From the NCBI GenBank assembly GCA_963763085.1, contig CAVXNB010000003.1, forward strand, positions 372,001 through 436,000: a DNA stretch of 64,000 nt. The letters run 5' to 3'. This DNA is from CAVXNB01 sp963763085. Lineage in GTDB: Bacteria; Actinomycetota; Acidimicrobiia; Acidimicrobiales; Bog-793. Below, in pieces: positions 27,253 through 35,866 of this stretch; position 1 is the stretch's first letter, and each line of letters opens with the position of its first letter. A program made the position numbers and the translations under genes. The notes under the pieces are model-generated. The model was not told the DNA's origin and ran no database searches. It saw nothing but the letters and a program-made list of their open reading frames with translations.

Positions 27253-27803
27253 GAGTGCGCCGCCACGCCACGCTCGACCAGGCGGTCCAGCCCGACGGCG
27301 GTCACGCCGCCGAGGATCCGGTCGACGACCCGGCCGTCAGGCGCGATGAGGAACGACTGCGGCGGGTCGTCGACCCCGTAGTTGATCGCTATCTGCTCGC
27401 TCGGATCGACGATCGAGGGCCACGTCGCCCCGAGCTGTTGCTCGAAGGCCGCGGCGTTGGCGGCCGTGTCTCCGTACACGACGCCGAGGACCGCGACTCG
27501 CTGGCCGGCCGGATGGCTGAACGCGAACTTGACGAGCTCAGGTGACTCGGTCCTGCAGGGCGGACACCAGCTCGCGAAGAAGTTCAGGAGCACCCAGTGC
27601 CCTCGCAACGACGCGAGCGACGAGTTGCCGCCGGCGAGGTTGCGCCCGGCGGCAGCAGGGGCAGGCTGGCCGATCAGCGGGCTCGAAGCAGTCAGGGTCG
27701 CCGGCGGGCGCGTCGCGAGCACGGCGACGAGGACGAGTGCCCCGAGGCCGACCCCGCACGCAGCCCACCTGGCCAGCCTCCACTGCCGGTCACGCCCGCT
27801 CAA
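27249..27803 (-). CDS. ccmG: Thiol-disulfide oxidoreductase CcmG/DsbE/ResA type
   Basis: A TTG at 27803 overlapping the ccmF stop (TTGA) gives 184 residues, the usual size. The frame is open further upstream but only inside ccmF. A single N-terminal membrane anchor (about 12-30) is followed by a periplasmic thioredoxin fold with LLNFFASWCPPCRTESPEL (Cys80, Cys83), a GVVYGDT segment and the cis-Pro loop PPQSFLIAPDG. CcmG reduces CcmH or apocytochrome c so that the heme lyase can act. Confidence 0.92.
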   Translation of the reverse strand: MSGRDRQWRLARWAACGVGLGALVLVAVLATRPPATLTASSPLIGQPAPAAAGRNLAGGNSSLASLRGHWVLLNFFASWCPPCRTESPELVKFAFSHPAGQRVAVLGVVYGDTAANAAAFEQQLGATWPSIVDPSEQIAINYGVDDPPQSFLIAPDGRVVDRILGGVTAVGLDRLVERGVAAHS

Positions 27804-29830
27804 GAGCCTGCTCCCGTGCCGATCAGCTGCTCTGCCCGCGACCCGGCCGGCGAAGGGTGGGGTTGATCGTGGTGCACGGGGGATTCCGGGGAGCGGGGCT
27901 TGGCTTGAGAGGATCGGCGGCGACGGGTGGGGATGGCCGCGAGTGCGGCGCCGAAAGCCGTGATCGCTCCCCCGACCCAGAGCCACAGCACCATCGGCTG
28001 GATGACGACATCGATCGTGGCCGGCCCATGCGGCGAGACCTGGATGTCCGCCACCGTCAGATACGTGTCCTCCGACACCGACGAATCGACCGCCGGCGTG
28101 CCGATCCCCTCACTTCCGGGGAACACGCTTATGGCCGGGAAGAAGGGAGCCCCGTCCACAAGGACCGTGGCCACCTCGCCGCTCTTGTTGGGGAGGCGGA
28201 ATCGTTTTGCGCCTTTGTAGGTGAAGGTGTGGCCGTCGAAGCGGACGGCTTGTCCCGGCTTGAGGACCAGTTGCGTCCGCTGCCCGTAGGAGCTCGCGGC
28301 CGCGAGGGCCACGGCGACGACGACAACGCCGAGATGCACGATCATGCCCCCGTTGGCCCGCCCGAAGAGCGCCCGCCACACTCCCCCGCCGGCCCTGTGG
28401 GACGCCGTCGCCGCGAGTGCGAGCTGTCGAAGCGCGCTCGCTCCGGCGAACCCTCCGAGGCCGAACGCCAGCAGGGGCGTGAATCCCCGCACCCCCGCCA
28501 GCACGCAGACCACGACCACGAGCACGCCCGCCCATGCCGGGACCGCCAGCCGGCGGCGAAGCACGCCCGGGCCGGCCTTGCGCCACGGGAGGGCCGGCGC
28601 GACGGCCATGAAGAAGAGCAGGGCGAGCCCGATCGGAAGCGTCATCAGGTCGAAGTACGGCCTGCCGACCGTGACTTGCTGGCCGTTCAAGGCCTCGACG
28701 AAGAGGGGGAACACGGTCCCGAGAAGCACGACGAGCGCGAACCCCGCGAAGAGGAGGTTGTTCACGAGGAAGGCGCCCTCGCGGGAGACGGCAGCGTCGA
28801 TCGTCCCAGGCGAGCGAAGCCGATCCCCACGCCAGCCGATCAGCCCGACGCCGACCGCGACGACGAGCCCGAAGAAGCCCAGCAACACGGGGCCGATTGT
28901 CGAATCCGAGAACGAGTGCACCGATACGAGGACCCCCGACCGCGTGAGGAACGTCCCGAGGATCGTCAGCGAGAAGGCCGAGAGCAGGAGCGAGAGGTTC
29001 CACACGCGCAGCAGGCCGCGCCGCTCCTGGACCATCACCGAGTGCAGGTAGGCCGTGCCGCACAGCCAGGGCAGGAGGGCGGCGTTCTCGACCGGGTCCC
29101 ATCCCCAGAAGCCGCCCCAGCCGAGGACCTGGTACGACCACCAGGCTCCCATCACAATGCCGAACGTGAGAAACGCCCAAGCGAACAGCGTCCAGCGGCG
29201 CGTCTCGAGCAGCCATCCCTCGTTCAGGCGTCCCGTCACGAGTGTCGCGACGGCGAAGGAGAAGGGCACCGTGAAGCCGACGAAGCCCAGGTACAAAAAG
29301 ACCGGGTGGAAGGCGATGAGCGGGTTGTCCTGCAGCAAAGGGTTCGGGCCGGCGCCATCGGCCGGGATGTGCCCGACGACGGCGGCGAACGGGTTCGCCG
29401 GACCCGCCATGAGGGCGAAGAAGAACACGGCGACGCAAAGCCCGACCAGGCTGGCCCACGCCACGAGCGGATCCGACGCCCGCTTCCGGAACCGGTGGGT
29501 CATCGCGGCGAGATAGCCGGCCAGGATGAGCGACCAGAGCAGGATCGAGCCTTGCAGGGCCGACCACATGCCGGTGATCGAATACAGGAGCGGTGTCTCT
29601 CGGCTGTTGTTGGCCGCCACGAAAGCGATCGAGAAGTCGTGACGTAGGAGGGCCCTCTCCATGCCGAAGGTCGACAGGAGGGCACCGGCGAGGATCCAGA
29701 GCGCAAACGTGCGTGCATGCCGGAATAGCGACGGCCTCCCGGTCGCAAGACCGACGGCGAGCGTGACGACGCCGGCGACGGCTGCGATCAGTCCGAGTGC
29801 GACTCCGATCAGCCCGAGAGCTGCGTTCAC
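27800..29830 (-). CDS. ccmF: Heme lyase subunit CcmF
   Basis: The GTG at 29830 overlaps the ccmE stop (GTGA), giving 676 residues, as expected. About fifteen membrane segments are visible. The tryptophan-rich signature WGGFWGWDPVENAALLPWL (about 236-254) handles heme, and the flanking conserved histidines include FHPVFLYLG and YLHSVM. A periplasmic domain near the C-terminus (about 540-640) is followed by a last helix. CcmF receives heme from CcmE and ligates it to the CxxCH motif of apocytochromes with CcmH. No defects are seen. Confidence 0.96.
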   Translation of the reverse strand: MNAALGLIGVALGLIAAVAGVVTLAVGLATGRPSLFRHARTFALWILAGALLSTFGMERALLRHDFSIAFVAANNSRETPLLYSITGMWSALQGSILLWSLILAGYLAAMTHRFRKRASDPLVAWASLVGLCVAVFFFALMAGPANPFAAVVGHIPADGAGPNPLLQDNPLIAFHPVFLYLGFVGFTVPFSFAVATLVTGRLNEGWLLETRRWTLFAWAFLTFGIVMGAWWSYQVLGWGGFWGWDPVENAALLPWLCGTAYLHSVMVQERRGLLRVWNLSLLLSAFSLTILGTFLTRSGVLVSVHSFSDSTIGPVLLGFFGLVVAVGVGLIGWRGDRLRSPGTIDAAVSREGAFLVNNLLFAGFALVVLLGTVFPLFVEALNGQQVTVGRPYFDLMTLPIGLALLFFMAVAPALPWRKAGPGVLRRRLAVPAWAGVLVVVVCVLAGVRGFTPLLAFGLGGFAGASALRQLALAATASHRAGGGVWRALFGRANGGMIVHLGVVVVAVALAAASSYGQRTQLVLKPGQAVRFDGHTFTYKGAKRFRLPNKSGEVATVLVDGAPFFPAISVFPGSEGIGTPAVDSSVSEDTYLTVADIQVSPHGPATIDVVIQPMVLWLWVGGAITAFGAALAAIPTRRRRSSQAKPRSPESPVHHDQPHPSPAGSRAEQLIGTGAGS

Positions 29831-30375
29831 CTTGTCGTCCCGTTGAGCGCCTTCACGCGGTTCGGGTGGGCGGCTATGTAGCTGTTGCTGTGCTTCACGA
29901 GGATCTGGTCCGAAGCGAACCGGTTCGTCGCGCCGACGAAGTGACCCACGACGATGACGGGTATCCCTGGCTGGAAGAGCTGCGGTGGTGAACCTGTGTT
30001 CGTCACCGGGACCCTGACACCGCTGGATTCGACGGTGAAAGCCACCGTCACCCCCGAGGCGTTCCGGAACGTGTGCACGGTCCCGGGCACGACGATGCCT
30101 TCGAGTTGGAAGACCGCGTCGCCGAGGGTCGCTCGTTGCGCCACCGCCTCGTTGGCCGTCTTGAAGAACACGATCGCGGACGTGAGCCCCTTGAAAACAA
30201 GAAACCCGATCGCCGCCACAATCACAACCCCCACCACCGCCAGCCGCCGGCGCTGGCGATGCTGCTCGGAACTGAGGTTCCCCGGGCGGCGTGCAGGCGC
30301 AGCCGGAGCCGTCCCGGCGTCGCCCGAGCTCAGGTCGTCGTCGCCGCCGGCTCGGCCCCGGGACGAGACTCGCAC
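29827..30375 (-). CDS. ccmE: Periplasmic heme chaperone CcmE
   Basis: This 182-residue protein starts at GTG 30375. A polar N-terminus of about 45 residues precedes a single membrane anchor (LAVVGVVIVAAIGFLVF) and the beta-barrel OB fold. The heme-binding motif is VKHSNSYIAAHP, keeping His-x3-Tyr exactly as in classical CcmE, where the His forms the covalent bond to heme. The gene thus encodes the H-type chaperone rather than the CxxxY variant of some bacteria and archaea. It overlaps ccmF. Confidence 0.92.
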   Translation of the reverse strand: MRVSSRGRAGGDDDLSSGDAGTAPAAPARRPGNLSSEQHRQRRRLAVVGVVIVAAIGFLVFKGLTSAIVFFKTANEAVAQRATLGDAVFQLEGIVVPGTVHTFRNASGVTVAFTVESSGVRVPVTNTGSPPQLFQPGIPVIVVGHFVGATNRFASDQILVKHSNSYIAAHPNRVKALNGTTR

Positions 30376-30399
30376 CTACCGTCGCCACCCGGACGTCGG

Positions 30400-30594
30400 T
30401 CATGGCGAACCGCTCAGCTCGGGCTCGTCGGCGGTTGGACGGGTGACTGCCGGAGCGGCAGGGGCGTCGCGGTCGGCGGCAGGTTTCCCGCCGACTCGCC
30501 GCCGAGCGGCGCGCTCACGGGCCACGAGGCTGACCGAGTACCCACCGAGCGTGCCGAGGATCACCACGTAGCCCGCTTCCACGTAGCCGTTCAT
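30400..30594 (-). CDS. ccmD: CcmD-like small membrane protein
   Basis: The ATG at 30594 overlaps the ccmC stop (ATGA). The 64-residue product has one transmembrane helix (EAGYVVILGTLGGYSVSLV) followed by a basic stretch (RERAARRR), the only conserved features of CcmD, and a polar tail. CcmD bridges the CcmABC transporter and CcmE. Its position between ccmC and ccmE supports the call more than sequence does. Confidence 0.82.
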   Translation of the reverse strand: MNGYVEAGYVVILGTLGGYSVSLVARERAARRRVGGKPAADRDAPAAPAVTRPTADEPELSGSP

Positions 30595-31337
30595 CCGGCC
30601 ACGGCTTCCGCCCGGCGCTCGGCGAGCGCCACCTCGAGTCCCTCGGACTCCTCGAATTCGTCGAGCTTCGCGAGGCGGTACCGATGCGCCACCAGCCAGA
30701 TGTAGACGAGCGTGAACGATACGAATCCCAACAGCAAGGTCCACGCCATCGAACCGTGCACGTAGGTCCTGCCGGCGGTGATCGTCGGTGCCTGGTGCAG
30801 ACTTCGCCACCATTCGACCGAGAAGTAGACGATGGGCACGTCGACGAACGCGATCAGCGCCGCGATCGCCGAGCGGCGAGCCCGGACCTGGAAGTCGCCG
30901 GGCACCCGGCGCACGGCGAGGTAACCGAGATAGAGGACGAACAGGAGCGCCGTCGTCGTGAGCAGCGGGTCCCAGACCCACCACGCCCCCCACGTGGGCC
31001 GTCCCCAGATCGACCCGGAGACGAGCGTCAGGCCCGTGAATACGACTCCGACCTCCGCCGACGCCCCCGCAAGCCGGTCGAACCGGGGCGCTCTGGTCCT
31101 CGGCCACAGGTAGAGAAGGCTGGCGAGGGAGGCGACCCCGAAGGCGAGAAACGCCACCCAGGCCATCGGTGGATGCACGTACAGCAGGCGCACCAGGTTG
31201 CCCATGAACCGGTCGGGCGGCGTGACGAACAGGCCCAACCACACAGTCGAGACCACGCCCGCAAGAGCGACCGCGCCGAGCAGCCGAAGCGCCAGCGCCC
31301 CGCCCTCCCGTGGCCCGGCGTGCGTCGAGGTGCTCAT
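30591..31337 (-). CDS. ccmC: Heme exporter subunit CcmC
   Basis: The ATG at 31337 (MSTSTHAGP) overlaps the ccmB stop and gives 248 residues with six membrane helices. The tryptophan-rich motif RPTWGAWWVWDPLLTTT lies between two conserved histidines (YVHPPMAW before it and SLHQAP after it), the hallmark of CcmC. CcmC places heme on CcmE, from which CcmAB then releases holo-CcmE. Confidence 0.95.
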   Translation of the reverse strand: MSTSTHAGPREGGALALRLLGAVALAGVVSTVWLGLFVTPPDRFMGNLVRLLYVHPPMAWVAFLAFGVASLASLLYLWPRTRAPRFDRLAGASAEVGVVFTGLTLVSGSIWGRPTWGAWWVWDPLLTTTALLFVLYLGYLAVRRVPGDFQVRARRSAIAALIAFVDVPIVYFSVEWWRSLHQAPTITAGRTYVHGSMAWTLLLGFVSFTLVYIWLVAHRYRLAKLDEFEESEGLEVALAERRAEAVAG

Positions 31338-32002
31338 CCGTCCTCCAGAAGCGGCCCGAAGGCGACGATGCCGACGGCGACGTAGAGGACAGCGAACACG
31401 ACGAGCACGTCCAGCCATCCGTCTGCCCGGCCCGGGGTTCCAGCTAGGGCGGCGTCCCAAGCCTTGGTGGCGGCGAGGAGGACGGGAGCGACGACGGGGA
31501 GAAAGAGAAGGGGGAGGAGAGTCTCTCGGGTTCGGAGGCCCGAAGCCACGACTCCGTAGAGCGTCCCGACGGCAGCGAGACCGAGGGTTCCCGCGCCGCA
31601 CGCCGCGATCAGCGCAAGGGCGCCCGAGAGATGAGCTCCGTACAGAAATGCGACCCCGATCGTGAGACCGACCTCGAGGACGAGCAGTTGCGCAACGATG
31701 GCGCCGGCCTTCCCCAGGAAGATCCCTGCGGGATCGAGGCCCGAGAGGCGTAGGCCGTCCCGGGCGGCGTCGGCCGACTCGATGGCATAGCTGCGTTGCA
31801 CTGCGAGGATCGTCGACAGCAGGACCGCGACCCAGAAGAGACCCGCCGACGCCGGCGCGAGGACCTGCCGGTCGGGGCCGAGCGCCAAGCCGAAGAGCAG
31901 AAGGACCGCGAGCGCGAACGGCCCGACCTGGTTGAGGCTGACGCGGGAGCGGAGCTCGATCCGGAGATCCTTTCCCGCCACCAGCGCCGCGTCACGCAAC
32001 AT
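31334..32002 (-). CDS. ccmB: Heme exporter membrane subunit CcmB
   Basis: The product has 222 residues from ATG 32002, overlapping ccmA by 11 bases. It contains six hydrophobic segments and the conserved N-terminus LVAGKDLRIELRSR, with SADAARDGLRLSGLDPAGIF and GTLGLAAVGTLYGVV further on. CcmB is the permease of the CcmAB ATP-driven complex that frees heme-loaded CcmE from CcmCD. Confidence 0.93.
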   Translation of the reverse strand: MLRDAALVAGKDLRIELRSRVSLNQVGPFALAVLLLFGLALGPDRQVLAPASAGLFWVAVLLSTILAVQRSYAIESADAARDGLRLSGLDPAGIFLGKAGAIVAQLLVLEVGLTIGVAFLYGAHLSGALALIAACGAGTLGLAAVGTLYGVVASGLRTRETLLPLLFLPVVAPVLLAATKAWDAALAGTPGRADGWLDVLVVFAVLYVAVGIVAFGPLLEDG

Positions 32003-32765
32003 GGGCCGATGCTTCCGTGATCGGCCGCGGATCTCTCGGCGGGGTCGGCTGCCTCGCGGGCTCGGCCTGCCGGGTCGCCTCAACCGGCCGGGTCGGCTCG
32101 ACCGCCTCGTCCGCTTCGACGACCCGGCCGCCGGCAAGGTGGACGACCCGGTCAGCGATCGCCTCCGCACGCTCATACTCGTGGGAGGCGAACAGGACGG
32201 TGCGGCCCGCGGCCTGTGAGCCCGCGAGGAGGTCGTCGAGGAGGTCACGGCCGTCCTGGTCGAGCCCTGCATGCGGCTCGTCGAGCAACCACAACCGGGC
32301 TTGGCGCGCCACGAGCACGGCGAGCGAGGCGCGACGCTGCTGGCCGGCGGAGCAGCGGCCAACGGGTGTCGACGCGAGCCGACCAGAGAAACCGAGCCGG
32401 CCCAGCACAAGGCCGATCCCCCCCATATCGCCCCTGCCCGCTCGCACAGCAAAGCGCAGGTTCTCCTCCACTGTCAGGTCCTCGTACAGAAATGACTCGT
32501 GGCCGAGCATTCCGACTTCGCGCCGCACCGCGCGCCGATCGGCAACGAGGTCACGGCCAAGGGCCATCGCCTCGCCCGAATGGACTTCGAGCAGCCCGGC
32601 GAGGACCTTGAGGAGGCTCGTCTTGCCGGCACCGTTCGGACCGCGCAGGTGCACCACTTCGCCCTCGGCGACTTCCAGCGATGCTCCAGCAAGGAGAGGG
32701 AAGCGGCCGGCGAGCGCTACGGCCTCGTGAAGACGAACGGCAGGCGCCATGGGGATCCCGAACAT
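31992..32765 (-). CDS. ccmA: Cytochrome c maturation ATP-binding protein CcmA
   Basis: This ABC ATPase has 257 residues. Walker A is RGPNGAGKTSLLK, the signature CSAGQQRRASLA, Walker B LWLLDEPHAGLD, and the switch His is in FASHEYERA. A 35-residue C-terminal tail of Pro/Glu/Arg repeats overlaps ccmB. It heads the ccmABCDEFGH(I) operon. The start may be ATG 32765 or ATG 32750. Only 46 bases separate it from the enoyl-CoA hydratase stop, so the operon could share an upstream promoter. Confidence 0.93.
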   Translation of the reverse strand: MFGIPMAPAVRLHEAVALAGRFPLLAGASLEVAEGEVVHLRGPNGAGKTSLLKVLAGLLEVHSGEAMALGRDLVADRRAVRREVGMLGHESFLYEDLTVEENLRFAVRAGRGDMGGIGLVLGRLGFSGRLASTPVGRCSAGQQRRASLAVLVARQARLWLLDEPHAGLDQDGRDLLDDLLAGSQAAGRTVLFASHEYERAEAIADRVVHLAGGRVVEADEAVEPTRPVEATRQAEPARQPTPPRDPRPITEASAHVA

Positions 32766-32811
32766 GGTAGGGGGCCGCAGGTGCCCCGGGCCAGGCGGGC
32801 CGGCCTGGTCC

Positions 32812-33633
32812 TCAGGGCGCAGCCCATTTCGGGGGCCTGTGCTCGGTGAAGGCCGTACGCCCCTCCGCCGCCTCGTCGCCGAGAGTCGCCACTGTCAGCA
32901 AGGGATGCAGATAGCTGAGCGCCTCGCGGGGCGACATCGCGAGGGCGGTATGGAAGGACTCCCGGCCGGCTCGCATCGCGATCGGTGGCTTGCGGGCGAG
33001 GCTCGCCGCCAGTTCGTCGACGGCCGAGTCGAGGTCGGCGGCGGGGACGACCCGATTCACGATGCCGATCCGCTCGGCCTCCTCGGCGGTAAGGCGCCGG
33101 CCGGTCATCATGAGCTCGAGTGCCCGTTTGGGCGTCATCGCCTGCAGAAGGGGGACGGTGACCATGTAGGGCCAGATTCCGATGTCGATCTCCGGCGTAC
33201 CGAAGATGGCGTCGTCGGACGCCACGACCAGATCGCAGGCCAGTGCGAGACCCAGCCCACCCGCGAGCGCATAGCCACGCACTTTTGCGATCGAGGGTTT
33301 GCCGAGGTCCCAGAGATCCTCGAAGAGCTTGCCGAGCTCACCTCGCGCCTCGTGCAGCTCGGCCGCGGAAGGACCATCCGGTCCACGCGGTGCCGCTGCG
33401 GGCGAGTTAGCGCCTACCAGGTCGGCACCAGTGCTGAATGCCCGTTCGCCGGCACCGGTGAGGACGACGACGCGGAGATTCGAGTCCGTTCGGACGGTCG
33501 CCAGAGCGCCCCGTAGCAGGGCCAGTACCTCACCGGAAAGCGCGTTCCGCCGGTCCGGTCGGTTGATGGTGATCCGACATACCCGTCCTTGCTGTTCGAC
33601 GATGACGACGTCTTCAGGGTCGGGAGCCACCAT
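32812..33633 (-). CDS. Enoyl-CoA hydratase/isomerase family protein
   Basis: The ATG at 33633 gives 273 residues of crotonase fold. The oxyanion-hole regions are AFSTGADLVG and RGYALAGGLGLALACDLV. The second-glutamate segment IFGTPEIDIGIWPYMVTV is present, as is a C-terminal helical part with KRALELMMTGRRLTAEEAERIGIVNRV. Such enzymes hydrate enoyl-CoA in fatty-acid or amino-acid breakdown. Substrate preference is not evident. It is divergent from the glycosyltransferase (99 bases between starts) and upstream of ccmA. Confidence 0.88.
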   Translation of the reverse strand: MVAPDPEDVVIVEQQGRVCRITINRPDRRNALSGEVLALLRGALATVRTDSNLRVVVLTGAGERAFSTGADLVGANSPAAAPRGPDGPSAAELHEARGELGKLFEDLWDLGKPSIAKVRGYALAGGLGLALACDLVVASDDAIFGTPEIDIGIWPYMVTVPLLQAMTPKRALELMMTGRRLTAEEAERIGIVNRVVPAADLDSAVDELAASLARKPPIAMRAGRESFHTALAMSPREALSYLHPLLTVATLGDEAAEGRTAFTEHRPPKWAAP

Positions 33634-33732
33634 GGCGACGCTACCCCGCACGACCGTCCGGGGCTATGGGCCGCCGGGATCCACGTCGGGTCGGTCTGCT
33701 GCAGTCCACCGATCGCCCGCTACCGTGCGGGC

Positions 33733-34818
33733 GTGAGCGTCCCGACTTCCGGCACCGTGGCCGTCGTCTCCTACCGCCTCGGCGGCGAGGACGGCGTCTC
33801 GGTCGAAGCCGCGAAATGGGTGTGGGCGCTTCGGACGCTGGGCTTCGACGTGACGACCGTTGCCGGGAGCGGCAGCGCTGATCGTCTCGTCCCCGGACTG
33901 TCGATGGACGCCAAGGGAACTGACGTCGACGCCCTACGGTCAGAAGTAGCCGACGCTTTCGGGGGCGCGGAATTGGTGTTGGTGGAGAATTTGGTTTCTC
34001 TGCCATTGAACCCGGTGGCGGGAGAGGCAGTCGCAGCGGAACTAAGGGGCCGACCCGCAATCCTGCGTCACCACGACCTTGCGTGGCAACGTCCACACCT
34101 CGCGCACCTCGGTCCTCCTCCGACGGACCCCGCCTGGCGGCACGTCTGCATCAACGCCCTCTCCCGTCGGGAGCTGGCAGCCAGGGGCATCGACGCCGAG
34201 GTGTTCTACAACTGCTTCGATCCGAATCCACCACCCGGTGACCGGCAATCCGTGCGAGCCGCGCTGGGCGTCGGCGACGACGAGCTTCTCGTGCTGCAGC
34301 CGACCCGGGCTATCCCGAGAAAGAACGTCGCCGGCGGGCTGCGTCTCGCGAAGGCCCTCGGCGGCACCTATTGGCTGCTCGGGCCGCCAGAGGACGGTTA
34401 CGACGCGGAGCTGGATCGGCTCATCGAAGTGGCGGCGCGCGAGACGAGAGTGCTCCGCGGTCCTGCGCCGGCCGGCGCCCAGATGACCGATGCCTACGCG
34501 GCGTGCGACGTGGTGACGCTGCCTTCCACCTGGGAGGGGTTCGGGAATCCGAGCATCGAGTCGGCTCTTCAGCGGCGCCCGCTCGCAATCGGGCCTTATC
34601 CCGTCAGCCACGAGCTGCGGCACTTCGGGTTCCGGTGGTTCGACATCGACGAGACCGCACCATTGGCGGCCTGGTTGGCCAGGCCCACCGCGGAGTTGCT
34701 CGACCGCAACCAGACCCTTGCCAGGACTCACTTCTCGCTCACGGACCTGCCCGCTCGGCTGGGCGAGTGGCTGGGGAGCGCCAGCCCGAGGGCCAAGGGT
34801 GGAGCGATCTCCGGATAG
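33733..34818 (+). CDS. Glycosyltransferase, GT-B fold (GT4-like)
   Basis: The GTG at 33733 gives 361 residues, and no clear ribosome site is seen. The N-terminal domain begins TVAVVSYRLGGEDGVSVEAAKW, typical of GT4 acceptor domains, and ends near LRHHDLAWQRPHL. The donor-binding C-terminal domain has LQPTRAIPRKNVAGGLRLAK, WLLGPPEDGY and the nucleotide-sugar motif LPSTWEGFGNPSIESALQRR, with the conserved Glu pair spaced as in GT4. Sugar donor and acceptor are unknown. It is followed after 24 bases by a TetR gene on the same strand. Confidence 0.82.
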   Translation: MSVPTSGTVAVVSYRLGGEDGVSVEAAKWVWALRTLGFDVTTVAGSGSADRLVPGLSMDAKGTDVDALRSEVADAFGGAELVLVENLVSLPLNPVAGEAVAAELRGRPAILRHHDLAWQRPHLAHLGPPPTDPAWRHVCINALSRRELAARGIDAEVFYNCFDPNPPPGDRQSVRAALGVGDDELLVLQPTRAIPRKNVAGGLRLAKALGGTYWLLGPPEDGYDAELDRLIEVAARETRVLRGPAPAGAQMTDAYAACDVVTLPSTWEGFGNPSIESALQRRPLAIGPYPVSHELRHFGFRWFDIDETAPLAAWLARPTAELLDRNQTLARTHFSLTDLPARLGEWLGSASPRAKGGAISG

Positions 34819-34842
34819 TGCCGGTCGCTAGGATCCCCGGTC

Positions 34843-35493
34843 GTGGCTGTCGCGAGTCCCCGTGTCGCCGCGAGCAGGCCTCGGCTGACAGCCGCCAGCC
34901 GCAGACGGCAGTTGCTGGACGTGGCCCTCGACACCTTCGCCCGCAAGGGGCTCGACGCGACCACGATGGACGACATCGCGCACGCCGCCGGCGTGACGAA
35001 GCCGCTTCTATATCAACATTTCAAGTCGAAACGGGCGCTGTTTCTCGAGGTACTGGACGATGTTGTCGTGAGGATCATCGAGGCTCTAACAGCCGCAGCC
35101 GAGTCAGCGCCCGGCCCTCGCCAGCAAGTGGAGGCCGGCTTTTCCGCCTACATCCACTTCGTGTTGCACAACGAGTCCGCCATCCGGCTACTGCTCGACA
35201 GCATCCTTCCCCATGACTCGGAGATCGCAACGGCCATGGGGCGCGTCACCGACACCATCGCCGGCGCAATCGCGCCGCTCATTCACGCTGACATAGACCC
35301 GGAGCATCAGCGAGTCCTGGCGGCCGCCGTCGTTGGAATGGCCGAGGGGGTGACACGTGACTGGCTGCGATCGCAGGCGGGTCCCCACACGACAAGGTCG
35401 AGCCAGCTCCTCGATGCCGAGGCGGATCTCCTGAGCAAGAGAGTGGCGGAATTCGCCTGGGCCGGGCTCCGACTGGTGCATCGGGACTCCTGA
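34843..35493 (+). CDS. TetR-family transcriptional regulator
   Basis: The product has 216 residues from GTG 34843. The HTH is at about 24-68: LDVALDTFARKGLDATTMDDI and GVTKPLLYQHFKSKRALF, a very standard TetR recognition helix. The C-terminal ligand domain (about 75-215) includes IHFVLHNESAIRLLLDSIL, similar to regulators of lipid or drug response, but the inducer is unknown. An exact 20-bp palindrome inside a larger concentric repeat lies about 100 bases after its stop and could be its operator. Confidence 0.9.
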   Translation: MAVASPRVAASRPRLTAASRRRQLLDVALDTFARKGLDATTMDDIAHAAGVTKPLLYQHFKSKRALFLEVLDDVVVRIIEALTAAAESAPGPRQQVEAGFSAYIHFVLHNESAIRLLLDSILPHDSEIATAMGRVTDTIAGAIAPLIHADIDPEHQRVLAAAVVGMAEGVTRDWLRSQAGPHTTRSSQLLDAEADLLSKRVAEFAWAGLRLVHRDS

Positions 35494-35807
35494 AGCGCTC
35501 GGCCCGGGCCGGCTGGGGCCGGCTGGTGCCGGTTGGGGCCGGTTGGGGCCGTCTGGGGCCGGCAGTAGACCGAGGAACATTCGAAAAGCTTTTCAACTTG
35601 CCTCTAATCGAGATTGCGACCAGTCGCAATCATTAACGGAGGCAAGTTTTGTGAGGGAATTCGACTATCGCCCTAGTCGCCCCCGCCCCCGCCCCCGCCG
35701 CCCCGCCCCGCCCCGCCCCGCCCCGTCCCGCCGTGCGAGTCGACCAAGCGGCGCAATGATCCGAGCCCCGGTTGCCCGACATCGCCGCCGCGACCCACTA
35801 TGGCCCG
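35494..35807. other. Intergenic region with G-rich and C-rich tracts
   Basis: Bases 35505-35570 contain repeated GGCCGGTTGGGG-like units. Bases 35580-35660 are unusually AT-rich and hold the concentric palindrome. Bases 35680-35735 form a nearly pure C/G tract of CCCCG units. A small Arg/Pro-rich frame begins at 35651. Confidence 0.6.
35595..35648. promoter_or_regulatory. 54-bp concentric palindrome, candidate TetR operator
   Basis: An inner perfect palindrome GATTGCGAC-CA-GTCGCAATC (35612-35631) lies at the exact centre of an outer pair AACTTGCCTC (35595-35604) and GAGGCAAGTT (35639-35648). Both share the centre 35621.5. Seven unpaired bases separate the two layers on each side. The region is AT-richer than its surroundings and 102 bases from the TetR stop. 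Confidence 0.75.
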
Positions 35808-35866
35808 ATGGACACGTCAGCCGGCGGGGTCGGGGGCACTGCCGGCGCGGTTGGCCCGGCCGCTGA
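35651..35866 (+). CDS. Candidate small Arg/Pro-rich ORF
   Basis: A GTG at 35651 sits 8 bases after GGAGG, which itself lies inside the right arm of the concentric palindrome. The 71-residue frame begins VREFDYRPSRPRPRPRR and is rich in Arg and Pro because it crosses the C/G tract. It overlaps the start of the ROK gene in another frame. It could be a leader peptide or a chance frame in GC-rich DNA. No homologue was recognised. Confidence 0.25.
   Translation: MREFDYRPSRPRPRPRRPAPPRPAPSRRASRPSGAMIRAPVARHRRRDPLWPDGHVSRRGRGHCRRGWPGR

Noticed and set aside
27542..29647. Long plus-strand frame of 701 codons opposite ccmG and ccmF
   Set aside because: Composition is dominated by Arg, Glu, Pro and Asp without a fold, and the opposite strand encodes complete CcmG and CcmF.
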